Shown piece after piece: positions 32,801 to 42,400 of a stretch of DNA of 64,000 bases. This stretch comes from Eutreptiella sp. 'Long Island Sound 2002' (Eukaryota > Euglenozoa > Euglenophyceae > Eutreptiales > Eutreptiaceae): NCBI GenBank assembly GCA_964036045.1, contig OZ038378.1:162076576-162140575 (forward strand). Reading direction: 5' to 3'. Each line of letters begins with the position of its first letter. The stretch's first letter is position 1. The translations under genes were made by a program, and so were the position numbers. The notes under the pieces are model-generated. The model saw only the letters and a program-made list of their open reading frames with translations. It did no database searches and was not told the DNA's origin.

Positions 32801-35800
32801 GCAAAGCTGTTTTCCCCCTCCCTCATGCGCCTGGAGCTCAGGGGGCCTCTGCAGGTCCAGTGAGGCCAGGCAACCACCACTGCTGCCGCCCGGACATTGC
32901 AGCCGCGCACTGCACCGCACGCGCTGGCGGTCCACTGACGTGCCTCAAAACCCGCAGCGCGTCGTGGGGGATCGTTTTGAGGCAACGTGTGCGGGGGTAC
33001 GCCCGGACCCCCGTCCCGAGCCCCTCCCAGACCCTTTCGGGCTGCCCGACGTTTGAGCCCTCGAGGGAGAGGGGGGGGGGGGGTGGCAGGGACTTGCTTG
33101 AGCGGGGGGGGAGGGGGGGAGGGGGTCCAGGGGGAAGCCCCCCCCCCTGCCGGAACATACCCAATCCACAGGGAACAGAAAAATTATTGGAGAATGAACA
33201 ACTCAGCACATGGAAATGTCATGTTGTCGGCCGTAAACAAAGGTAATGCATCATTGAATGTCAATTCAGGGTTCCAAATCTCACCAATACACAACAACTA
33301 CAACAAAGCGGGACATTCACCATCTCATGCCAAATGACAGTGATCTTTCTTGTCAGTCAGAATTAGACTCGCCTGAACTGGAGCCTCCATCGGTAGTGGA
33401 ACTGGAACTGGAACCTGATGATGATGAAGAACCTGAGTCACTGCCTGAATGGAAGACATCAGACAAATGATCAGACAGTGCCTCTTGTCTTTTATGACCA
33501 GTGATCCTATCTTTAAACCTAAAAGAGCGGCGCGTCAATTATGTCTTCGCGGTTTGCGCGTGGCAACGGTGGGACTGGGGAGCTGAAATACACTGACAAC
33601 GAGCGTTGCAGCATGGTAGTCTGGAAAACAAGGTATATGGAGCACACATGGAGCAATATGTACACAGTGTATGGCATGCGCCAAAGGCGCCCAAATTTTT
33701 TTCCATGCCTAAAAAATGTTCCCAAAACCCAGGTTTTCGGGTGCACTTGAGCTGAGGGGGGAGGGGGGGAGGGGGTCCAGGGGGGAGGCCCCCCCCCTTG
33801 CCGGAATGAAAATTAAAGCAAGTCCCTGGGGGGGGGGGGTCTGGAAAAGGGGCTAAAAGGGCCCCTCCCCCGCGCAGACCCTTTTTCCCCCGACCCCCAC
33901 AACGCCTCCAGCGACTCACGCCGTGGAGCACGACGACCGCACTTCATGACAATCCCCTACCCCCCCCCCCACACACACAACAACGGGTACACATACCGAG
34001 GGCAACGGGGGGGCGATAGTTCTTGACCCGGACGATGTGCAGCGGCATGAGGGGCTTCGTCAGCTCGGCCTGCGTGCACCGCCGCTGCGGCGTCGCCCCG
34101 GTCACAAGGCGCCGCGGCTCGAACCCGAACTCCTCAAAGGCCTCGCTGATGCGCCCCTCGAGGGCCTGCGTCGCAGACGTGGGCGTGAGGCCGCCGTCCC
34201 GCAGGAGCTCCCACGCCGTCACGAGGTTGTGCTGGCACTTGGTGCGGGCGTTGCCGTAGAACTGGAAGCGCGCGCGCAGCAACCGCGTGGCGGCGTCGTC
34301 CGTGGGAAAGTGCTCCGGCAGCAAATGTGCGGCCAAGAGGTTGATCTGCTCGACCTGGTTCGGTACTACGGAGGCCTGAGCAGGGAAGTGTTGGAAGGGG
34401 GGGGAGGGGGGGGGATGCATTGGAAGAGGGGGGGGGGGTACCCCCCAACACCTCCTCCAGGGCGCCCAGCCTGTGCCCAGCCACTGTCCCCCTGACGACA
34501 AGTGCCGGCTTCAACGGCCTTTGTAACCGACAGTAACCGCCCCCAACCGCTTTGGCAACCGCCTCCAACCGCCTGTTTTACCGCCTCTGGGGCCGCCTCG
34601 GAGGTGCCTTCCCTTCTAATGCATCCTTGGGGGGTGGGGGGGATCTGGGACCCAAAAGTTGGTGTACAAACAATGGCCCCACAAGATTTTCCCAACGGCA
34701 AACTTCGCTTTTTCCCACGATGGTCCCTTTGGTTGGGAGGGGGGGGTCCAGGTGGGGGGTTACCCCCCCTCCTCCGATGGTGTACGGCCGTTCTAGTACT
34801 GCCCTTCCCCGGGCCTGAGGCAGCGGGCGGGGAGGTGGGTGGCAGGGGCGAAGTAGCGGTACAAGCGCCCGAGCAGGACAGATACGCGCATGCGGCACCC
34901 CGATGCAATGCAAACCGATGTCCGGATGGGATCCGAGATGCGAGGGTGAGGGTGAGACACAGCAGAGGCTGGTTTTTGGTGCAAAGGTGCCCTCTCCCGG
35001 TCCTCGGACCCTTTGGATCGGGTATTGTCCTGCCGGCGCCGACAGACTTCACATGCCAAGACCGTGAGGTTTGGAGGCCATTGCAGTGTTGCTGCCTGAT
35101 TTGTGTATGACAAACGCGCAAGAAAATGACAATTTCGCGCAATGTACGGCCACGCCGATGTCTTGTGTGTCACGTCGCGTTCCCTCCATCGATGCCAACA
35201 CCATATCCTCCACTACAGCACTACGCCTTTCCTGATTCGCACGGAGAAAACATAAGGAAGCCGACCACCGAAACGCAGGAGACCATTCCCATGGGGTGTA
35301 TTCAAGCGGACACCTTCAAAGGAGGCATCAGACCGGCTGCATCACCCTTGCCATGGCCTGGGGGGCATGGGGAAATCCAAAAGGCTCCGGAAACCCGACC
35401 ATCCAGGGGTCACCCACCTGCGTACTGAAAGTGACCACCGACATTGATGGCGACCCACTTCGAGGTCCACCTCGAAGCACTTCGAACCGCTTCGAGGAGT
35501 CTTTGAGGTGTCTTTGAGGTGTCTTTGAGGTGCTTCGACGTGCTTCGAGGAGAGAAAATATCGGTGGCCATTTCAGGTACGGAGGACCCGGCCATGCTGA
35601 CGTCGGAAGGGCTGTTCGACCTTCACTCTTCCGGGCTCCCCAAACGCCCCCAGGGTGCTCACCACCACCGACGATGTGGGAAATGCACCACAAATCCGGG
35701 CGGATGCCGTTGGGGTGGTCAGAACGAAGCCGCCGGGGAGGGGGAGGAGCAGGGATGTATTAGCAGGGGGGCTGGGGGGGGTCTGAAGGGGGGGGGGGGG

Positions 35801-36460
35801 GCGCGGGGTTGGCTGGGACCCCCCTCCTCCCAGGGCCCCCCTGTGGTCCCCGCCGAAGGCAAGGCGGGCCGAAATATTTTAAGCGTAAACCCTCTTGGCG
35901 CCGAAACAAAATTTTGGCTGTCAGCCTCAAACATTGGAAGGGGAAGAGGGGGGTCCAGGGGGTGGCACCCCCTCTGCTCAATCGCCATGCACCTGCACGA
36001 CGTCCCGCAGCGCCGGGTTGTTGAAGGCGCACTCGCACCCCGGCCCGGGCGGGCCCGACAGGCACAGCAGCTGCAGCTCCTGCAGCTTCTCGCAGATGGC
36101 CGCCACCGGGTCCTGCTCGTCCGACAGCCGCACGAGCTTCCGCGTGATGGCGTCGACGAGGACGAACGGGGGCCGGTGCCCGGCGGGCGTGAGGCACGCC
36201 AGGAACTTGAGGACGGCCGTGCAGGGGGGGGGCAGGGTATCGTACAGATGCAGCAGCGACGTGCTGAGCATGGGGTCGATGGTCAGCCACGACATCCCTT
36301 TGATCTTGGCCTTCCCTATGGCCCAAACGACAGGCGGGAGACGGTCCTTCGCAGCCCTCTTCCCCCCGTACTGCCTCCTCTCGATCACCCCTGTGCCCCC
36401 AATACAATCCGCACGAGACTTGCCACGAGCGGCTGCGAAGTCCACCACAACCAATCGGGC
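26621..36460 (-). CDS. Gene B: unrecognised protein, 5' partial, four exons detected
   Basis: Exons in order are 36460(uncertain)-35993, 34375-33997, 28750-28365 and 26812-26621, with introns of 1.6, 5.2 and 1.6 kb. All splice sites are GT-AG and phases agree (0, 1, 0). The sum of 1425 nt gives 474 residues and one terminal TGA at 26621. The first detected exon starts inside a hydrophobic strand-like segment (LVVVDFAAARGKSRADCIGG), so it is not an N terminus, and has no in-frame ATG. Exons 3-4 look wholly helical (WAIRTLYVDAAL, WTLDETLDGFTAFLLAHL). There is no membrane anchor and no catalytic motif I recognise. Intron 2 holds the 61/63-bp minisatellite and duplicated segments. The 62-bp satellite array begins 38 bp upstream of the first exon. 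Confidence 0.72.
26900..27265 (-). repeat. Dispersed element S (satellite seed), copy 2
   Basis: Minus-strand homologue of 7948-8322 over its full length, in the last intron of gene B and sense to that gene. Contains one 62-bp monomer. The direct repeats CGTCTGGTTGTTGC (27234-27247) and CGTCGGGTCGCTGC (27172-27185) lie exactly 62 bp apart around it. Confidence 0.82.
27186..27247 (-). repeat. Single 62-bp satellite monomer inside element S, copy 2
   Basis: From the TCCTTTACGGGGCCC side through CATGTTG it is practically identical to array monomers and closer to them than the copy at 7979 (CATGTTGCGTCGGGTCGCT is fully conserved). Confidence 0.85.
27290..28364. other. Remainder of gene B last intron
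   Basis: About 1.1 kb without a supported gene. G runs at 27799-27808, 28155-28166 and 28289-28302 are paired with nearby C runs, so several stable hairpins or G-quadruplexes are possible. Confidence 0.5.
28365..28750 (-). CDS. Gene B exon, penultimate
   Basis: Acceptor CCGCTCTGCCCAG|GG and donor GTGCGGCAG|GTGCCT, 386 nt, phase 1 in and phase 0 out. The protein includes CIGLLDFAWAIRTLYVDAAL, a tyrosine/alanine-rich helical stretch and SASVGEAAHKAQGFLDYTHA. Confidence 0.75.
28989..29003 (+). repeat. SINE target-site duplication, left
   Basis: CCTTCAGGCCTCAAA, repeated exactly at 29209-29223 on the other side of the SINE. Confidence 0.82.
29004..29213 (+). mobile_element. tRNA-derived SINE, copy 2
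   Basis: Head with CACGTAGTTCAGCGG (A box) and CAGTTCCAATCCC (weakened B box), body with GCGCTAGGGTGTCTGTGACC and GAGCCGGAAGGGATGCTGCG, tail of TTTACC repeats (29191-29213). An exact 15-bp target-site duplication flanks it. Insertion split a sequence that reads continuously once the SINE is removed. Head, body and tail align with 24827-24637. Confidence 0.82.
29368..29388 (+). repeat. TCTG microsatellite
   Basis: Five tandem TCTG units. Confidence 0.85.
29401..29899 (+). repeat. Segmental duplication, copy 1
   Basis: Nearly identical to 32590-33091 over about 500 bp; one clear base difference (TTGCGGCC against TTGCAGCC) and G-run length changes. The copies lie in the same orientation and bracket the 61/63-bp minisatellite. 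Confidence 0.9.
29462..29610 (+). repeat. 32-bp tandem repeat, copy 1
   Basis: Four units of 32-33 bp (C run, CTCCCTCTTTCTGGGGGCC, CAAACGA). Repeated identically in the second duplication copy at about 32651-32799. Confidence 0.85.
29899..29922 (+). repeat. TTTGA microsatellite
   Basis: Four tandem GATTT pentamers, directly at the end of duplication copy 1; absent from copy 2. Confidence 0.85.
30125..30470 (+). repeat. Degenerate TGC/GTG-rich low-complexity tract
   Basis: About 350 bp of irregular CACTGC, GTGCTG and GCTGCAC words with no fixed period. Frames on both strands are open but compositional. Lies between duplication copy 1 and the minisatellite. Confidence 0.7.
30471..32589 (+). 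repeat. 61/63-bp minisatellite array
   Basis: Two related unit types share GTCGTGGC, GCGCACGCCGGGGCGGGAGG. A 61-bp type (with ACACGTGACAGGCAGCTCGC) occupies about 30471-30900 and 31385-31620. A 63-bp type (with TTGGGCGCTGGACAGGGCAG) occupies about 30905-31385 and 31620-32589, about 23 units in all. A compound block around the 61-bp section is duplicated at a distance of 699 bp. The array lies in gene B intron 2. The 63-bp type keeps frame on both strands, which produces long repetitive open frames without evidence of coding. Confidence 0.88.
32590..33091 (+). repeat. Segmental duplication, copy 2
   Basis: See copy 1. The left edge joins the last 63-bp minisatellite unit directly, so the left foldback arm is missing here. 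Confidence 0.9.
33385..33840 (+). repeat. Dispersed repeat R2, copy 2
   Basis: Same orientation as 11414-11930. The acidic coding-like part here ends in a stop after TSDK at 33470. A second G-run block with GGGGTCCAGGGG at 33755-33785 is shared. Lies in gene B intron 2. Confidence 0.6.
33997..34375 (-). CDS. Gene B exon, middle
   Basis: Acceptor CTTCCCTGCTCAG|GCC and donor GCCCTCG|GTATGT, 379 nt, phase 0 in and phase 1 out. The protein has LLAAHLLPEHFP, RARFQFYGNARTKCQHNLVT and EAFEEFGFEPRRLVTG. The acceptor's pyrimidine tract merges into the end of MITE copy 3. Confidence 0.74.
34408..34629 (+). mobile_element. hAT-like MITE, copy 3
   Basis: Ends GGATGCATTGGAAG (left, outer bases replaced by G run) and CTTCTAATGCATCCTTG (right). 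The internal block matches copies 1 and 2: CCAGGGCGCCCAG, GCCACTGTCCCCCTGACG, and the AACCGCC heptamers. Lies in gene B intron 1, about 30 bp upstream of the acceptor of the next exon. Confidence 0.75.
34800..35030 (+). repeat. Dispersed repeat R1, copy 2
   Basis: See copy 1 at 5110-5325. Lies in gene B intron 1. Confidence 0.55.
35463..35560 (+). repeat. GAGGTGTCTTT tandem repeat with CTTCGA motifs
   Basis: Three tandem GGTGTCTTTGA units (35504-35538) flanked by several CTTCGA/TTCGAGG motifs. The long chance frame that runs into the satellite starts here at 35519. Confidence 0.75.
35993..36460 (-). CDS. Gene B first detected exon
   Basis: The donor is GTGCAG|GTGCAT, phase 0. The 5' boundary is unclear: GGGCCCAG|GCC (36460) or GGCTCAG|TAGG (36470), neither with a pyrimidine-rich tract, unlike the other acceptors of genes A and B. 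The open frame continues upstream into the antisense of the satellite. It encodes 156 residues, including SLLHLYDTLPPPCTAVLKFL and LVDAITRKLVRLSDEQDP. Confidence 0.65.
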
Positions 36461-39400
36461 CTGGGCCCTACTGAGCCATGCACCGGATGCACCGGATGTT
36501 TCTTTACGGGGCCCTGGACAGTCACCCGTTCTTCCCTTCGCATGTTGCGTCGGGTCGCTGTTTCTTTACGGGGCCCTGGACAGTCACCCGTTCTTCCCTT
36601 CGCATGTTGCGTCGGGTCGCTGTTTCTTTACGGGGCCCTGGACAGTCACCCGTTCTTCCCTTCGCATGTTGCGTCGGGTCGCTGTTTCTTTACGGGGCCC
36701 TGGACAGTCACCCGTTCTTCCCTCCGCATGTTGCATCGGGTCGCTGTTTCTTTACGGAGCCCTGGACAGTCACCCGTTCTTCCCTTCGCATGTTGCATCG
36801 GGTCGCTGTTCCTTTACGGGGCCCTGGACAGTAACCCGTTCTTCCCTTCGCATGTTGCATCGGGTCGCTGTTTCTTTACGGGGCCCTGGACAGTCACCCG
36901 TTCTTCCCTTCGCATGTTGCGTCGGGTGGCTGTTTCTTTACGGGGCCCTGGACAGTCACCCGTTCTTCCCTTCGCATGTTGCGTCGGGTCGCTGTTTCTT
37001 TACGGGGCCCTGGACAGTCACCCGTTCTTCCCTTCGCATGTTGCGTCGGGTCGCTGTTTCTTTACGGGGCCCTGGACAGTCACCCGTTCTTCCCTTTGCA
37101 TGTTGCGTCGGGTCGCTGTTTCTTTACGGGGCCCTGGACAGTCACCCGTTCTTCCGTTCGCATGTTGCGTCGGGTCGCTGTTTCTTTACGGGGTCCTGGA
37201 CAGTCACCCGTTCTTCCCTTCGCATGTTGCGTCGGGTCGCTGTTTCTTTACGGGGCCCTGGACAGTCACCCGTTCTTCCCTTCGCATGTTGCATCGGGTC
37301 GCTGTTTCTTTACGGAGCCCTGGACAGTCACCCGTTCTTCCCTTCGCATGTTGCGTCGGGTCGCTGTTTCTTTACGGGGCCCTGGACAGTCACCCGTTCT
37401 TCCCTTCGCATGTTGCATCGGGTGGCTGTTTCTTTACGGGGCCCTGGACAGTCACCCGTTCTTCCCTTCGCATGTTGCATCGGGTCGCTGTTTCTTTACG
37501 GAGCCCTGGACAGTCACCCGTTCTTCCCTTCGCATGTTGCGTCGGGTCGCTGTTTCTTTACGGGGCCCTGGACAGTCACCCGTTCTTCCCTTCGCATGTT
37601 GCGTCGGGTCGCTGTTTCCTTACGGGGCCCTGGACAGTCACCCATTCTTCCCTTCGCATGTTGCATCGGGTCGCTGTTTCTTTACGGGGCCCTGGACAGT
37701 CACCCGTTCTTCCCTCCGCATGTTGCGTCGGGTCGCTGTTTCTTTACGGGGCCCTGGACAGTCACCCATTCTTCCCTTCGCATGTTGCGTCGGGTCGCTG
37801 TTTCTTTACGGGGCCCTGGACAGTCACCCGTTCTTCCCTTCGCATGTTGCATCGGGTCGCTGTTTCTTTACGGGGCCCTGGACAGTCACCCGTTCTTCCC
37901 TTCGCATGTTGCATCGGGTCGCTGTTTCTTTACGGGGCCCTGGACAGTCACCCGTTCTTCCCTTCGCATGTTGCGTCGGGTCGCTGTTTCTTTACAGGGC
38001 CCTGGACAGTCACCCGTTCTTCCCTTCGCATGTTGCATCGGGTGGCTGTTTCTTTACGGGGCCCTGGACAGTCACCCGTTCTTCCCTTCGCATGTTGCAT
38101 CGGGTCGCTGTTTCTTTACAGGGCCCTGGACAGTCACCCGTTCTTCCCTTCGCATGTTGCATCGGGTGGCTGTTTCTTTACGGAGCCCTGGACAGTCACC
38201 CGTTCTTCCCTTCGCATGTTGCATCGGGTGGCTGTTTCTTTACGAGGCCCTGGACAGTCACCCGTTCTTCCCTTCGCATGTTGCATCGGGTGGCTGTTTC
38301 TTTACGGGGCACTGGACAGTCACCCGTTCTTCCCTTCGCATGTTGCATCGGGTCGCTGTTTCTTTACGGGGCCCTGGACAGTCATCCGTTCTTCCCTTTG
38401 CATGTTGCATCGGGTGGCTGTTTCTTTACGGAGCCCTGGACAGTCACCCGTTCTTCCCTTCGCATGTTGCATCAGGTGGCTGTTTCTTTACGGGGCCCTG
38501 GACAGTCACCCGTTCTTCCCTTCGTATGTTGCGTCGGGTCGCTGTTTCTTTACGGAGCCCTGGACAGTCACCCGTTCTTCCCTTCGCATGTTGCGTCGGG
38601 TGGCTGTTTCTTTACGGGGCCCTGGACAGTCACCCGTTCTTCCCTTCGCATGTTGCGTCGGGTGGCTGTTTCTTTACGGAGCCCTGGACAGTCACCCGTT
38701 CTTCCCTTCGCATGTTGCGTCGGGTGGCTGTTCCTTTACAGGGCCCTGGACAGTCACCCGTTCTTCCCTTCGCATGTTGCATCGGGTCGCTGTTTCTTTA
38801 CGGGGCCCTGGACAGTCACCCGTTCTTCCCTTCGCATGTTGCGTCAGTTGGCTGTTTCTTTACGGGGCCCTGGACAGTCACCCGTTCTTCCCTTCGCATG
38901 TTGCATCGGGTCGCTGTTTCTTTACAGGGCCCTGGACAGTCACCCGTTCTTCCCTTCGCATGTTGCGTCGGGTCGCTGTTTCCTTACGGGGCCCTGGACA
39001 GTCACCCGTTCTTCCCTTCGCATGTTGCGTCGGGTCGCTGTTTCTTTACGGGGCACTGGACAGTCACCCGTTCTTCCCTTCGCATGTTGCGTCGGGTCGC
39101 TGTTTCTTTACAGGGCCCTGGACAGTCACCCGTTCTTCCCTTCGCATGTTGCGTCGGGTCGCTGTTTCTTTACGGGGTCCTGGACAGTCACCCGTTCTTC
39201 CCTTCGCATGTTGCATCGGGTCGCTGTTTCTTTACAGGGCCCTGGACAGTCACCCGTTCTTCCCTTCGCATGTTGCGTCGGGTGGCTGTTCTTTACGGAG
39301 CCCTGGACAGTCACCCGTTCTTCCCTTCGCATGTTGCGTCAGGTGGCTGTTTCTTTACGGGGCCCTGAACAGTCACCCGTTCTTCCCTTCGCATGTTGCA

Positions 39401-42400
39401 TCGGGTCGCTGTTCCTTTACAGGGCCCTGGACAGTCACCCGTTCTTCCCTTCGCATGCTGCATCGGGTGGCTGTTTCTTTACGGGGTCCTGGACAGTCAC
39501 CCGTTCTTCCCTTCGCATGTTGCGTCGGGTCGCTGTTTCTTTACGGGGCCCTGGACAGTCACCCGTTCTTCCCTTCGCATGTTGCATCGGGTCGCTGTTT
39601 CTTTACGGAGCCCTGGACAGTCACCCGTTCTTCCCTTCGCATGTTGCATCGGGTCGCTGTTTCTTTACGGGGCCCTGGACAGTCACCCGTTCTTCCCTTC
39701 GCATGTTGCGTCGGGTCGCTGTTTCTTTACAGGGCCCTGGACAGTCACCCGTTCTTCCCTTCGCATGTTGCGTCGGGTCGCTGTTTCTTTACGGGGCCCT
39801 GGACAGTCACCCGTTCTTCCCTTCGCATGTTGCATCGGGTCGCTGTTTCTTTACGGGGCCCTGGACAGTCACCCGTTCTTCCCTTCGCATGTTGCATCGG
39901 GTCGCTGTTTCTTTACGGAGCCCTGGACAGTCACCCGTTCTTCCCTTCGCATGTTGCGTCAGGTGGCTGTTTCTTTACAGGGCCCTGGACAGTCACCCGT
40001 TCTTCCCTTCGCATGTTGCATCGGGTGGCTGTTTCTTTACGGAGCCCTGGACAGTCACCCGTTCTTCCCTTCGCATGTTGCATCGGGTGGCTGTTTCCTT
40101 ACGGGGCCCTGGACAGTCACCCGTTCTTCCCTTCGCATGTTGCATCGGGTGGCTGTTTCTTTACGGGGCACTGGACAGTCACCCGTTCTTCCCTTCGCAT
40201 GTTGCGTCGGGTCACTCTTTCTTTACGGGGCTATGGACAGTCACCCGTTCTTCCCTTTGCATGTTGCATCGGGTCGCTGTTTCTTTACGGAGCTCTGGAC
40301 AGTCACCCGTTCTTCCCTTCGCATGTTGCATCGGGTGGCTGTTTCTTTACGGGGCCCTGGACAGTCACCCGTTCTTCCCTTCGCATGTTGCGTCGGGTGG
40401 CTGTTTCTTTACGGAGCCCTGGACAGTCACCCGTTCTTCCCTTCGCATGTTGCATCCGGTCGCTGTTTCTTTACGGGGCCCTGGACAGTCACCCGTTCTT
40501 CCCTTCGCATGTTGCGTCGGGTGGCTGTTTCTTTACGGAGTCCTGGACAGTCACCCGTTCTTCCCTTCGCATGTTGCGTCGGGTGGCTGTTCCTTTACAG
40601 GGCCCTGGACAGTCACCCGTTCTTCGCTTCGCATGTTGCATCGGGTCGCTGTTTCTTTACGGGGCCCTGGACAGTCACCCGTTCTTCCCTTCGCATGTTG
40701 CGTCAGGTGGCTGTTTCTTTACGGGGCCCTGGACAGTCACCCGTTCTTCCCTTCGCATGTTGCATCGGGTCGCTGTTTCTTTACAGGGCCCTGGACAGTC
40801 ACCCGTTCTTCCCTTCGCATGTTGCGTCGGGTCGCTGTTTCCTTACGGGGCCCTGGACAGTCACCCGTTCTTCCCTTCGCATGTTGCGTCGGGTGGCTGT
40901 TTCTTTACGGGGCCCTGGACAGTCACCCGTTCTTCCCTTCGCATGTTGCATCGGGTGGCTGTTTCTTTACGGGGCCCTGGACAGTCACCCGTTCTTCCCT
41001 TCGCATGTTGCGTCGGGTGGCTGTTTCTTTACGGAGCCCTGGACAGTCACCCGTTCTTCCCTTCGCATGTTGCGTCGGGTGGCTGTTTCTTTACGGGGCC
41101 CTGGACAGTCACCCGATCTTCCCTTCGCATGTTGCGTCGGGTGGCTGTTTCTTTACGGAGCCCTGGACAGTCACCCGTTCTTCCCTTCGCATGTTGCGTC
41201 GGGTGGCTGTTCCTTTACAGGGCCCTGGACAGTCACCCGTTCTTCCCTTCGCATGTTGCATCGGGTCGCTGTTTCTTTACGGGGCCCTGGACAGTCACCC
41301 GTTCTTCCCTTCGCATGTTGCGTCAGGTGGCTGTTTCTTTACGGGGTCCTGGACAGTCACCCGTTCTTCCCTTCGCATGTTGCATCGGGTCGCTGTTTCT
41401 TTACAGGGCCCTGGACAGTCACCCGTTCTTCCCTTCGCATGTTGCGTCGGGTCGCTGTTTCTTTGCGGGGCACTGGACAGTCACCCGTTCTTCCCTTCGC
41501 ATGTTGCGTCGGGTGGCTGTTTCTTTACGGGGCACTGGACAGTCACCCGTTCTTCCCTTCGCATGTTGCATCGGGTCGCTGTTTCTTTACAGGGCCCTGG
41601 ACAGTCACCCGTTCTTCCCTTCGCATGTTGCATCGGGTCGTTTGTTTCTTTACGGGGTCCTGGACAGTCACCCGTTCTTCCCTTCGCATGTTGCATCGGG
41701 TCGCTGTTTCTTTACAGGGCCCTGGACAGTCACCCGTTCTTCCCTTCGCATGTTGCGTCAGGTGGCTGTTTCTTTACGGGGCCCTGAACAGTCACCCGTT
41801 CTTCCCTTCGCATGTTGCATCGGCTGGCTGTTCCTTTACAGGGCCCTGGACAGTCACCCGTTCTTCCCTTCACATGTTGCGTCAGGTGGCTGTTTCTTTA
41901 CGGGGCCCTGTCAGTCACCCGTTCTTCCCTTCGCATGTTGCGTCAGGTGGCTGTTTCTTTACGGAGCCCTGGACAGTCACCCGTTCTTCCCTTCGCATGT
42001 TGCATCGGGTGGCTGTTTCTTTACGGGGTCCTGGACAGTCACCCGTTCTTCCCTTCGCATGTTGCGTCGGGTGGCTGTTTCTTTACGGAGCCCTGGACAA
42101 TCACCCCTTCTTCCCTTCGCATGTTGCGTCGGGTCGCTGTTTCTTTACGGGGCCCTGGACAGTCACCCGTTCTTCCCTTCGCATGTTGCGTCGGGTCGCT
42201 GTTTCTTTACGGGGCCCTGGACAGTCACCCATTCTTCCCTTCGCATGTTGCGTCGGGTCGCTGTTTCTTTACGGGGCCCTGGACAGTCACCCGTTCTTCC
42301 CTTCGCATGTTGCGTCGGGTCGCTGTTTCTTTACGGAGCCCTGGACAGTCACCCGTTCTTCCCTTCGCATGTTGCGTCGGGTGGCTGTTTCTTTACAGGG

